From the NCBI GenBank assembly GCA_031460175.1, contig JAVKGW010000007.1, positions 1 to 64,000 on the forward strand: a stretch of 64,000 bases of DNA. The letters are read 5' to 3'. Shown piece by piece: positions 1 through 8,355 of the stretch. Under the pieces are notes generated by a model that did not search any database, was not told the origin of the DNA, and was given only the letters and a program-made list of their open reading frames with translations. The DNA is from Armatimonadota bacterium (GTDB taxonomy: Bacteria > Sysuimicrobiota > Sysuimicrobiia > Sysuimicrobiales > Sysuimicrobiaceae). A program made the position numbers and the translations under genes. Numbering within the stretch: the stretch's first letter is position 1; every line of letters starts with the position of its first letter.

Positions 1-2514
1 TACTTCTGGGGCCGCCAGAAGGCGGGAAGGACGGAGTTTGCGCGCCGGTTCGTACAGGAGAGCTTCGGGTCGGTCAACTTCCACGGCCACACCACCGTCT
101 GCCAGGGGTCCCTGTACTTCGCCTGCAAAGCCATGAGCGAGCAGTACGAGTTCGACGAGAAAGACGGCAAGATGAAGTGGACGAAGGGCCGCAAGTTCTA
201 CTGGCAGGCGGACACCGAGCACAGTGAGTTCGTGGTCTTCGTGGGCGCTTCTCCCTTCGAGGGGAACTACGGACCCACCAACCGGGTGCCGCGCCTGACG
301 GAGGGGCTGGCGACCGGACGGCTGAAGTTCGCGGTCGTGGACCCGCGGCTGTCCAACACGGCGGCGAAGGCGTGGAAGTGGATTCCCGCAAGACCGGGAA
401 CCGAGGGCGCGCTGGCCCTGGCCGTGATCCGGTGGATCCTGGACCACCAGCGGTACGACGCCCGGTACCTGCGCAACGCTAACAAGGCCGCGGCGGAGGA
501 GGACGGGGAGCCCACGTGGTGCAACGCCACCTGGCTGGTGAAGCTGGAGAAGGGCAGGCCGGAAGGGTTCCTGCGGGCCTCGGACCTCGGGCTGCCGGTC
601 CAGAAGCGCAGCCAGGAGGTCAAGGGCAAGCGGGTGGAGTACGAGTTCGACCCGTTCGTGGTGCTGCGGGACGGCAGGCCGGTCCCCTTCGACCCGTACG
701 ACGAGCAGAACCCCGTGGAGGGAGACCTTCTGGTGGACACGACCCTGAACGGGATCCGGGTGAAGAGTGGGCTGCAGCTGCTGGGGGAGGAGGCACGTCG
801 GCACAGCCTGCAGGAGTGGGCGGAGATCTGCGGGGTGCGGGCGGAGGACATCGAAGAACTGGCCCGGGAGTTCACCGGCCACGGCAAGCGGGCGGCGGCA
901 GACATCCACCGCGGGGTGAGCCAGCACACCAACGGGTTATACAACGTGTGGGCGTGGATGACCCTGAACGTGCTGATCGGCAACCTGGACTGGAAGGGGG
1001 GCATGGCCTCCGCGAAGGTGTACGACCCGAGCGGCGAGAAGGAGGGGCAGCCCTTCAACCTGAAGGAGCTGCACCCGAAGCGCACCACGCCCTTCGGGGT
1101 GAGCATCATCCGGCACGAGACGAAGTACGAGGAGTCCACGTTGTTCCGGGGCTATCCTGCGAAGCGGCCCTGGTACCCCCTGTCCAGCGACGTCTACCAG
1201 GAGATCGTTCCGTCCATCGGGGACGCCTACCCCTACCCCATCAAGATCGCGTTCCTGTACATGGGGTCGCCGGCCTACTCCCTGCCCGCAGGGCACACCA
1301 CCATCGAGGTCCTGAAAGACCCGAACAAACTGCCGCTCTTCGTGGCCGTGGACATCACGGTGGGCGAGACGTCCATGTACGCGGACTACATCATCCCGGA
1401 CCTGTCGTACCTGGAGCGGTGGGAGTTCCACGGGAGCCACCCGAACATGACGGTGAAGGTGCAACCCGTGCGGCAGCCCGTGATCCCGCCCATCCCGGAG
1501 ACCGTGCGGGTGTTCGGGGAGGAGATGCCGATTTCCCTCGAGGCGTTCCTGCTGGCGTGCGCGGAGCGCTTGGGGCTGCCCGGTTTCGGCAAGGATGGGT
1601 TCGGGCCTGGGCAGGACCTCCGGCGGCCGGAGGACTTCTACCTGAAGATGGTGGCGAACGTGGCGGCGGGTGACAAACCCGGGGACGCGGTCCCGGACGC
1701 CTCCGATGAGGAGGTGCGCCTCTTCCTGCAGGCCCGCCGACACCTGCCGAAGAGCGTGTTCGATCCGGAGAAGTGGAAGCGGGCGGTGGGCCAGGCTTGG
1801 TGGCGGAAGGTCATCTACGTACTGAACCGCGGCGGCCGGTTCCAGGAGTACGAGAAGGCCTTCAAAGGGGAGCAGCTGGCGAACCAGTACGGCACCCTGG
1901 TGAGCATTTACTCGGAGAAGGTGGCGAAGACGAAGAACAGCATGACGGGTAAGGCCTTCCCCGGGCTGCCCACCTACATTCCCGCACCCCTGGACGCGCT
2001 CGGCCGACCGGTGGAGGACGAGAAGGCAGGCTACGACCTGCACCTCATCACCTACCGGGAGATCAGCCACACAAAGTCCCGGACCGGCTCCAACTACTGG
2101 CTCCTGGCCCTGCTGCCGGAGAACTTCGTCCTCGTGCACCGGCAGGACGCGGAGCGTCTGGGCCTGAAGGACGGGGACTGGGTACGGGTAACCTCCGCCA
2201 GCAACCCGGACGGCATCTGGCCGGTGCTGGACGGGCACAGCAAGCCCATGGTGGGCCGGGTCCGGGTCACGGAGGGGATCCGGCCGGGTGTGGTGGCGTT
2301 CTCCCTGGGCCACGGTCACTGGGCGTACGGGGCCGTGGACCTGGTGATCGACGGGAAGGTGCTGAAGGGCGACGCGCGGCGGGGCCAGGGGATCCACGCG
2401 AACGCCGCCATGCGGGTGGATCCGGTGTTGAAGAATGTGTGCCTGAGCGACCCTGCAGGGGCCAGCGCGGTGTTCTACGACACGCGGGTGAAGCTGGTGC
2501 GGGAGGCTTCCTGA
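1..2514 (+). CDS. Molybdopterin oxidoreductase catalytic subunit (CISM family, tetrathionate/polysulfide-type), 5' truncated
   Basis: The reading frame is open from base 1 to the TGA at 2514 (837 residues visible), so the N-terminus, including any twin-arginine signal and Fe-S motif, lies outside the window. The visible part has the layout of a DMSO-reductase-family A subunit: a HTTVCQG segment whose Cys sits where PsrA/TtrA-type enzymes place the Mo ligand, the central molybdopterin domains, and a C-terminal molydopterin-dinucleotide-binding barrel ending about residue 830. It probably reduces or oxidises an oxyanion of S, As or Se in the periplasm; the substrate cannot be read from sequence. 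It lies 170 bp upstream of a second catalytic subunit and shares the operon with B and C subunits. TtrA-like assignment is tentative; CISM membership is firm. Confidence 0.85.
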   Translation, partial: YFWGRQKAGRTEFARRFVQESFGSVNFHGHTTVCQGSLYFACKAMSEQYEFDEKDGKMKWTKGRKFYWQADTEHSEFVVFVGASPFEGNYGPTNRVPRLTEGLATGRLKFAVVDPRLSNTAAKAWKWIPARPGTEGALALAVIRWILDHQRYDARYLRNANKAAAEEDGEPTWCNATWLVKLEKGRPEGFLRASDLGLPVQKRSQEVKGKRVEYEFDPFVVLRDGRPVPFDPYDEQNPVEGDLLVDTTLNGIRVKSGLQLLGEEARRHSLQEWAEICGVRAEDIEELAREFTGHGKRAAADIHRGVSQHTNGLYNVWAWMTLNVLIGNLDWKGGMASAKVYDPSGEKEGQPFNLKELHPKRTTPFGVSIIRHETKYEESTLFRGYPAKRPWYPLSSDVYQEIVPSIGDAYPYPIKIAFLYMGSPAYSLPAGHTTIEVLKDPNKLPLFVAVDITVGETSMYADYIIPDLSYLERWEFHGSHPNMTVKVQPVRQPVIPPIPETVRVFGEEMPISLEAFLLACAERLGLPGFGKDGFGPGQDLRRPEDFYLKMVANVAAGDKPGDAVPDASDEEVRLFLQARRHLPKSVFDPEKWKRAVGQAWWRKVIYVLNRGGRFQEYEKAFKGEQLANQYGTLVSIYSEKVAKTKNSMTGKAFPGLPTYIPAPLDALGRPVEDEKAGYDLHLITYREISHTKSRTGSNYWLLALLPENFVLVHRQDAERLGLKDGDWVRVTSASNPDGIWPVLDGHSKPMVGRVRVTEGIRPGVVAFSLGHGHWAYGAVDLVIDGKVLKGDARRGQGIHANAAMRVDPVLKNVCLSDPAGASAVFYDTRVKLVREAS

Positions 2515-2684
2515 GGCGCGGCCGGCGCACGAGGGTATCCCGCATAGGATGACGGACGGAACCGGTCCGTCAAGTCGTTTATCCCTCGGGTCAAGAACGG
2601 ATTGAGAATCGGTTCCACGCCGGACCCCGTCCGGTCCGGCGGCTCGTAGCATGTCCTCTCAGAGACGGGACCGCGGGGTGCACG
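2515..2684. other. Intergenic region with two inverted repeats between the two molybdoenzyme subunits
   Basis: This 170-bp gap holds GACGGAC-N7-GTCCGTC at 2551-2571 and GCCGGAC-N8-GTCCGGC at 2619-2640. Just before the second repeat, ATCGGTTCC (2608-2616) resembles the half-site of the motif seen upstream of the nos and oxidase operons. No convincing -10/-35 pair or T-tract was seen. The repeats may be an operator or an mRNA-processing hairpin that uncouples expression of the two catalytic subunits. Confidence 0.35.
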
Positions 2685-5252
2685 ATGAAGGTAACGCGAC
2701 GGACGTTTCTGCGGACCTCCGCCGCTGCAGGCGGCAGCCTTCTGGCCAGCCGGCTGCTGTTCGGTGATCTGGAGACGCTTCGGGCAGCTCCGCGTGGCGT
2801 CTCCGGGGCCGTGGAGGAATGGGTTCCCACCACCTGCTGGATCGGCAAGCAGGACTGTGGGGTTCTGGCCCGGCGCATCGGCGGCAGGGTGGTGAAACTG
2901 GAGGGGAACCCCGCACACCCTCGCAACCGGGGCACCCTCTGCCCCAAAGGGGTCGCGCAGATCACCGCCCTGTACGACCCGAACCGGGTGAAGGCTCCCC
3001 TCATCCGCACGAACGAGAAGGGGGTTCCGGGCCGGTGGCGCCGGGCCACGTGGGACGAGGCGCTGCGGCTCGTGGCGGACCGGATCCGGGAGGTGCGGGC
3101 GAGGAACCCGAAGCTGGTGGTCTGGCAGAAAGGACGCGGCAAGGCCGGGGCCTTCTACGACACCGCCTTCGTGAAGGCCCTGGGTGCGACCAAGCTCGGC
3201 CACGGCGCCTTCTGCTCGGACGCGGGATACCGCGCCTGCGAGTACACGGTGGGCATCAGCGGGGTGCTGCACCCGGACTTCCGGTACGCGAGGTACATCC
3301 TGGCCTGGGGATGGAACCTCACGAACGCCGGCGGAAACCAGCTGTGCTGGATCACTTGGCCCCAGCAGCTCCTGCAGGCGCGGGAGCGGGGGTGCAAGGT
3401 GGTCCTCATCGACCCGCGGCGGAGAGGGGGAGGTCCGTTCGTGGACGAGTGGCTCCCCATCCGGCCGGGGACGGACCTCGCGCTGGCCCTCGCCCTGTGC
3501 CACGAGCTCGTTCAGCTCGGGGCGGTGGACCGGGAATACCTCGTCCGGTACACCAACGCGCCCTTCCTCGTGCAGGAGGACGGGTTCTTCCTGCGCCGGG
3601 ACGGCAAGGAGCAGGTGTGGGACCAGAAGTCCGGGGGCCCAAGAGCGTACGACGCGCCGGGGGTGGAGCCGGCCCTGGAAGGTGAGTTCACGGTGGAGGG
3701 GCGGAGGGTGAAGCCCGCCTTCCAGGTCTTCAAGGACCACGTGGCACCCTACACCCCGCAGTGGGCCGCGGAGGTGTGCGGGCTGCCGGCAGAGCAGATC
3801 CAGCGGGTGGCCCAGGAGTTGGCGGAGTACGCCCACATCGGCGCCACGGTGGTGGTGGACGGGGTCCGGGTGCCGTATCGGCCGGTGGCCATCCACGCCT
3901 ACCACATGGCGCAGCAGGAGCTGGGCTTCCAGGCGGTGCGGGCCATGACCCTGATCATGATGCTGCTGGGGGCCGTGGGGGCGGTGGGCGGGCAGCGGTT
4001 CGAGGTCGGGCCGTGGAAGCTGCACGAGAACTTTGAGAAGCTGGACCGCATCGAGATCAAAGATCCCCCTTACGACTTCACCCTGAAGGACTCGAAGTTC
4101 TTCCCCATCAACTCCGCAAGCCCCGCGGTGGTGGCGAAGGTCATGCAGAACCCCGAGAAGTACGGGGTGAAGGACCTGCCCGAGGTCTTGATCCTCCACA
4201 TGACGAACCCGCTGCGGGCGTACGGGTCTGCCCCGGACATCCGGGAGGCGTACAGGAAGTTCAAGTTCATCGTGGCCATCGACCCGTGGCTCTCATTGAC
4301 CGCGGACCTGTTTGCGGACGTGGTGCTCCCCGCGGCCACCCTGGAGAAGTACGAGGGCCCGTACTCCGCCGCGGACCAGTACGTGGACGCGGTGGCCCTC
4401 CGCGTCCCGGTGATGCCGCCTTTGTTCGAGAGCCGCGGGGAGATCGAGATCTACCTGGACCTGTGCGAGAAGCTGGGCGTCCTCTACGGCAAGGGCGGGT
4501 ACCTGGACCACCTGAACGAGGCGCTCAAGCTGAAGGATCCGTACAAGTTGCCCCTGGACCGGAAGCCCACGGTGCGGGAGATCTTCGACCGGTGGGCGAA
4601 GTCGGAGGGGATCCCGGAAGGGGTGGCCTACTTCGAGAAGCACGGGGTGCGGCCGAAGGGCGTCATCAAGGCCACCCAGCTCTACGGCTACGCCACGGAT
4701 CCGCCCTTCGGTGGGGTGCGGCACCGCTTTTACGGGGAGTCCCTGCTGCGCTACCGGAACGAGATGCGATCGAAGGGGGCGGGTGAGATCTACTGGCGGG
4801 ACTACACCCCGCTGCCCACCTGGCGGAAGCCCACCATGGAGAACTCGCCGCCCGAGTACGACCTGTACCTGGTGAGCTACAAGCTGATCGAACACAAGCA
4901 GTCCCGTTCCGCACAGCTCCCTCTTCTCTCGGAGCTCGCACGTCGGGCATGGCTGGAGATCAACCCCGCCACGGCCCGGGCGAAGGGGATCCGGGACGGG
5001 GAAGAGGTGTGGGTGGAGTCCCACAACGCGCTGACGGGCGAGACCCGGCGGGTGAAGGCGGTCGCCCGCTACCGGGAGGGGATCCGGCCCGACACCGTGG
5101 GCCTGCCACACCACTTCGGGGCGGCGGCGAAGCATCCGTGGGCGGACGGCAACGGGGCAACGGGCGCGGAACTGTACTTCACGGGGGAGGGGTACGTGGC
5201 GAACACCGCGGACCAGTCCTTCCACGTGAAGGTCCGCGTCTACAAGGCATAG
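2685..5252 (+). CDS. TAT-exported molybdopterin oxidoreductase catalytic subunit with a three-cysteine Fe-S motif
   Basis: This 855-residue protein starts with a twin-arginine signal (TRRTFLRT, residues 4-11, then a hydrophobic stretch to about 27), so it is folded in the cytoplasm and exported. The N-terminal Fe-S site reads C51-x2-G54-x3-C58-x27-C86; the usual second Cys is Gly. A Cys in HGAFCSD (about residue 180) is the likely Mo ligand. The C-terminal dinucleotide-binding domain is complete. It is followed after 15 bp by the ferredoxin subunit and then the membrane anchor, the usual A-B-C order of quinone-linked CISM enzymes. It is not a simple duplicate of the upstream subunit: motifs and length differ. 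Substrate unknown; sulfur oxyanion, polysulfide, arsenate or selenate chemistry are all possible. Confidence 0.88.
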   Translation: MKVTRRTFLRTSAAAGGSLLASRLLFGDLETLRAAPRGVSGAVEEWVPTTCWIGKQDCGVLARRIGGRVVKLEGNPAHPRNRGTLCPKGVAQITALYDPNRVKAPLIRTNEKGVPGRWRRATWDEALRLVADRIREVRARNPKLVVWQKGRGKAGAFYDTAFVKALGATKLGHGAFCSDAGYRACEYTVGISGVLHPDFRYARYILAWGWNLTNAGGNQLCWITWPQQLLQARERGCKVVLIDPRRRGGGPFVDEWLPIRPGTDLALALALCHELVQLGAVDREYLVRYTNAPFLVQEDGFFLRRDGKEQVWDQKSGGPRAYDAPGVEPALEGEFTVEGRRVKPAFQVFKDHVAPYTPQWAAEVCGLPAEQIQRVAQELAEYAHIGATVVVDGVRVPYRPVAIHAYHMAQQELGFQAVRAMTLIMMLLGAVGAVGGQRFEVGPWKLHENFEKLDRIEIKDPPYDFTLKDSKFFPINSASPAVVAKVMQNPEKYGVKDLPEVLILHMTNPLRAYGSAPDIREAYRKFKFIVAIDPWLSLTADLFADVVLPAATLEKYEGPYSAADQYVDAVALRVPVMPPLFESRGEIEIYLDLCEKLGVLYGKGGYLDHLNEALKLKDPYKLPLDRKPTVREIFDRWAKSEGIPEGVAYFEKHGVRPKGVIKATQLYGYATDPPFGGVRHRFYGESLLRYRNEMRSKGAGEIYWRDYTPLPTWRKPTMENSPPEYDLYLVSYKLIEHKQSRSAQLPLLSELARRAWLEINPATARAKGIRDGEEVWVESHNALTGETRRVKAVARYREGIRPDTVGLPHHFGAAAKHPWADGNGATGAELYFTGEGYVANTADQSFHVKVRVYKA

Positions 5253-5267
5253 GACCGGAGGTGGCGG

Positions 5268-6005
5268 ATGCCGAAGTACGCCATGGTGATCGACCTGGAC
5301 CGGTGCATGGGGTGCCGGGCGTGCATGGAGGCGTGCAAGGTGGAGAACAACACGCCCACCGCCCACTTCTGGATGTACGTGTTCCGGTTCGAGGAAGGCC
5401 ACTACCCCAACACCCACGTGTGGTTTCTGCCCCGCCCCTGCATGCACTGCGACAACGCCCCGTGCGTGAAGGTGTGCCCCGTGGGCGCCCGGTACAAGCG
5501 GGAGGACGGGTTGGTGGCCACGGACTGGGACCGGTGCATCGGGTGCCGCTACTGCGAGGTGGCCTGCCCGTACGGGGTGAACTTCTTCAACTGGAAGGAC
5601 CCGCGGAAGAACGCGTACCTGGACTGGGACGACGCGGACCTGAGGCCGCGGACGGACGGGAACAGCCCGCCCTACCGCAACCCGGACCTGGACCGGCGGT
5701 ACGGGAAGGAAGGTCGGCGCACCGCGGGCGGAGGTCGGCTGCGGGGGGTCATCGAGAAGTGCACCTTCTGCGTCCACCGGGTGGAGCGGGGGCTCAAGCC
5801 CGCGTGCGTGGCGAACTGCCCCGCCTTCGCCCTCCTGTTCGGCGACCTGGAGGATCCGGCGAGCGAGGTGTCCCAGGTGCTGAAGCGGAAGCCATCCTTC
5901 CGACTGCTGGAAGAGCTGGGCACCGAGCCGCGGGTGTACTACGTGGGCGGGCACCCGCCGCACCCGGAGTCCAAGCCCGTGGAAGAAATCGTTGCGAGGG
6001 TCTGA
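5268..6005 (+). CDS. Four-cluster [4Fe-4S] ferredoxin subunit (PsrB/TtrB/NrfC type)
   Basis: The protein has 245 residues and no signal peptide. It carries the four Cys clusters of DMSO-reductase B subunits: CMGCRACMEAC near residue 15, CMHCDNAPCVKVCP near 65, CIGCRYCEVACP near 90, and a split last cluster including CTFCVHR and CVANCP near 165-185. It should wire the molybdenum subunit to the membrane anchor, probably riding through the TAT system with the catalytic subunit. The start ATG at 5268 has a GGAGG-like site just upstream (accggaggtgg). Confidence 0.92.
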   Translation: MPKYAMVIDLDRCMGCRACMEACKVENNTPTAHFWMYVFRFEEGHYPNTHVWFLPRPCMHCDNAPCVKVCPVGARYKREDGLVATDWDRCIGCRYCEVACPYGVNFFNWKDPRKNAYLDWDDADLRPRTDGNSPPYRNPDLDRRYGKEGRRTAGGGRLRGVIEKCTFCVHRVERGLKPACVANCPAFALLFGDLEDPASEVSQVLKRKPSFRLLEELGTEPRVYYVGGHPPHPESKPVEEIVARV

Positions 6006-6008
6006 GCC

Positions 6009-7499
6009 ATGGCCACGCGGACGGAAACCCTCCCGTACGGCGTCGGACGGTTCACCGCCGGCTGGTGGCTGCTGCTGGCGGTCCTGGCGGTGCTGGTGGG
6101 TTGGGGTTTGTACGCCTACTCCCGCCAGCTCGCGGAGGGACTCGTGGTGACGGGGCTGCGGGACATCGGGAGCATGGCGGGGGCGGCGTGGGGCCTGTAC
6201 ATCGCCTTTGACATCTACTTCGTGGGGGTGAGCTTCGCAGGCATCACCATGGCGGCCCTGATCCGGCTGCTGCGCCTGGAGGAGCTCAGGCCGGTGTCGC
6301 GCATGGCCGAGCTGCTGACCATCGTGGCTTTGATCCTGGCGGCCTTCAGCGTCCTACCGGACCTAGGCCAGCCCGTGCGGGGCATCGTGAACCTGTTGCG
6401 GTACGCGCGGCCGCAGTCGCCCTTTTTCGGCACATTTACCCTGGTGATCTCCGGCTACCTGTTCGCGAGCCTGGTGTACTTCTACCTGGACGGCCGGCGC
6501 GACGCGGCCCTGCTGGCGCGGATCCCGAGCCCCCTGCAAGGCTTCTACCGCCTGTGGGCTGCGGGCTACCGGGATACCCCGGCGGAGCGTGAGCGGCACC
6601 ACCGCACCGCCTTCTGGCTCGCCATCGCCATCGTGCCTTTGCTGGTGACCGCCCACTCCACCCTGGGGTTCGTGTTCGGGATCCAGTCCGGCCGGCCTGG
6701 CTGGTTCAGCACGCTGCAGGCCCCTGCTTTCGTGGTAATGGCTGGCGTGTCGGGGATCGGGCTGCTGCTGGTGATCGCCGCGGTGTTTCGGCACGTGCTG
6801 GGCGAGCGTGAGCGGTTGCACGAGGGCATCTTCCGCTGGCTAGGGGGTCTGCTGGCGCTGCTGGTGCTCGTTTATCTCTACTTCACAGTGGCGGAGCTGC
6901 TGACCACCACCTACACGGGTCACGAGGTAGAGGTGCGGCTGACCCTGGCGCTGCTCAACGGACCGTACGCCTGGCTGTTCTGGGTCAGCATGGGGGCGCT
7001 GGTGCTGGCGCTGGCGTCGCTGGTCCTGCCCTACGTACCCTCCCTGGTGCCCGTGCGCGTGCCCTCCTTCCAGCCGGCCTTCGCGCGTGCAGCCGGTCTG
7101 GCGGCGGCGGGCGCGGGGCTGGTCCTGATGATCTACCGCCACAGCCCCCGCCTGGTCCCCGTGGCCGGAGCTGGCGGGCCCGAACCCGAATGGGTGGGGT
7201 GGGTGCTGGCGGGTCTGGCGGTGGTGTTCGTCCTGTCGTGGTTCCCTCTGTTCGCCCGGAGCGTGGTGGCCGCAGGCGTGGCGGGAGGCTTGCTGGTGAA
7301 CGTGGCCGCGGTGGGCAAGCGGCTGCTCATCGTGGTGCCCTCGCAGACGCATGGCACGCTCCTACCGTACGGACCCGGCTCGTACACGCCCACGTGGGTG
7401 GAGTACAGCGTCGTGGCCGGCCTGTTCGCGCTCGGCACGCTGCTGTACACCCTGTTCGTGAAGGTGTTCCCGATCATGGAGGTTGCGGAGGAACGGTGA
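6009..7499 (+). CDS. NrfD/PsrC-family membrane subunit of the CISM complex
   Basis: A 496-residue polytopic protein with about ten hydrophobic segments, starting 3 bp after the ferredoxin subunit. The segment with YIAFDIYFVGVSFAG near residue 65 and the C-terminal stretch ending in a Lys-Val-Phe-Pro motif are typical of the long NrfD branch (PsrC, ActC and relatives). It should exchange electrons between the ferredoxin subunit and the quinone pool; whether it also moves protons cannot be told. Gene order A-B-C supports one complex. Confidence 0.9.
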   Translation: MATRTETLPYGVGRFTAGWWLLLAVLAVLVGWGLYAYSRQLAEGLVVTGLRDIGSMAGAAWGLYIAFDIYFVGVSFAGITMAALIRLLRLEELRPVSRMAELLTIVALILAAFSVLPDLGQPVRGIVNLLRYARPQSPFFGTFTLVISGYLFASLVYFYLDGRRDAALLARIPSPLQGFYRLWAAGYRDTPAERERHHRTAFWLAIAIVPLLVTAHSTLGFVFGIQSGRPGWFSTLQAPAFVVMAGVSGIGLLLVIAAVFRHVLGERERLHEGIFRWLGGLLALLVLVYLYFTVAELLTTTYTGHEVEVRLTLALLNGPYAWLFWVSMGALVLALASLVLPYVPSLVPVRVPSFQPAFARAAGLAAAGAGLVLMIYRHSPRLVPVAGAGGPEPEWVGWVLAGLAVVFVLSWFPLFARSVVAAGVAGGLLVNVAAVGKRLLIVVPSQTHGTLLPYGPGSYTPTWVEYSVVAGLFALGTLLYTLFVKVFPIMEVAEER

Positions 7500-7714
7500 T
7501 GCGGGCGGCCTGGACGCTGCTGTTGGTGTTGGTGGGTTTTGGCCTACAGGCGGTGAGCTACTTCTTCTTAGCGGCACCCCTGGGGGTTCCCAGCAGCCCT
7601 GTGTACAGCGACCCGCGGTTGCCGTTCGCGCCGGCCCTGTTCATCCTGGGTGTCATGCTCGTGTTCTTGGCCGCGGTGGTGTACGAGCTCTTGCCGGAGC
7701 GCAGCTCCCCGTGA
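7499..7714 (+). CDS. Small two-helix membrane protein of the CISM operon
   Basis: A 71-residue protein starting at an ATG that overlaps the previous stop (TGATG). It has two hydrophobic segments, roughly residues 5-25 and 45-64, joined by a loop rich in Pro and Ser. It matches no family I recognise. Its position between the anchor and the chaperone, with overlaps on both sides, suggests an accessory subunit of the membrane complex. Confidence 0.65.
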   Translation: MRAAWTLLLVLVGFGLQAVSYFFLAAPLGVPSSPVYSDPRLPFAPALFILGVMLVFLAAVVYELLPERSSP

Positions 7715-8355
7715 AGGCCCTCGCCGCGGCCCGGCACGCCCTCTACCGGTTCTTCGGCCTGGTCTTCCTGTACCCGGATCCTGGGCGGCGGGCGCGGCTG
7801 CGCCGGCTGGCGCGGGCGCTGGGGGCGGAGAAGGCCGTGCGCGGCCTGGCCTTCTTCCCCGTTTGGCGGGCGTCCTGGGAGCGGCTCCAGCAGAACCTCG
7901 GGGAGGGGCTGGAAGAGGTGTACCTCCGGATCTTCGACCTCACGGGTCGGCGAGGAGGCTGCTCCCTCTGCGAGTCCGGCTACCGGGACGCTTCCTGGCA
8001 GGCAGCGGCGGAGTTGCAGCGGGAGTACCGGGAGGCGGGAGTCCAGCCGAAGGGTCCGGAGCCTTCGGACCACCTCTCCGTGGAGCTGGAGTACCTGGCC
8101 GTGCTCGTGGCGAGGGAGGCTAGGGAGTGGGAGGCCGGCACGGCCGGGGTGGAGGAGATCTTGCGACGGCAGCGAGACTTCCTGCGGGCACACCCGTGCG
8201 CCTGGGTGCCGGAGCTGGTGGTTCGCGTCCGGGAGCACGACCCCACGGGCGTGTACGCGGCAGCGGCGGAGGCGCTGGAGGCCTTCCTGGAGCACGAGGG
8301 GGACCTTACGGAGCTGCTCCTCCGGCAGGTGGGGAAGGTGGAGCTGGCGCGGTGA
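7711..8355 (+). CDS. TorD/DmsD-family molybdoenzyme maturation chaperone
   Basis: A 214-residue, mostly helical cytoplasmic protein. The GTG start at 7711 overlaps the preceding stop (GTGA), as is usual here. Features of the TorD family include an early RFFGLVFLYPD stretch and a central EPSDHLSVELEYLA segment near residue 115, matching the conserved E-P-x-D-H region. Such chaperones bind the twin-arginine leader of the catalytic subunit and hold it for cofactor loading; the client here is probably the 2685-5252 protein. Confidence 0.85.
   Translation: MKALAAARHALYRFFGLVFLYPDPGRRARLRRLARALGAEKAVRGLAFFPVWRASWERLQQNLGEGLEEVYLRIFDLTGRRGGCSLCESGYRDASWQAAAELQREYREAGVQPKGPEPSDHLSVELEYLAVLVAREAREWEAGTAGVEEILRRQRDFLRAHPCAWVPELVVRVREHDPTGVYAAAAEALEAFLEHEGDLTELLLRQVGKVELAR

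Noticed and set aside
2475-4199. Long open frame of 574 codons on the minus strand
   Set aside because: It lies opposite the molybdoenzyme gene, has low-complexity Arg/Pro/His composition and no recognisable motif. High GC gives few stops in antisense frames.
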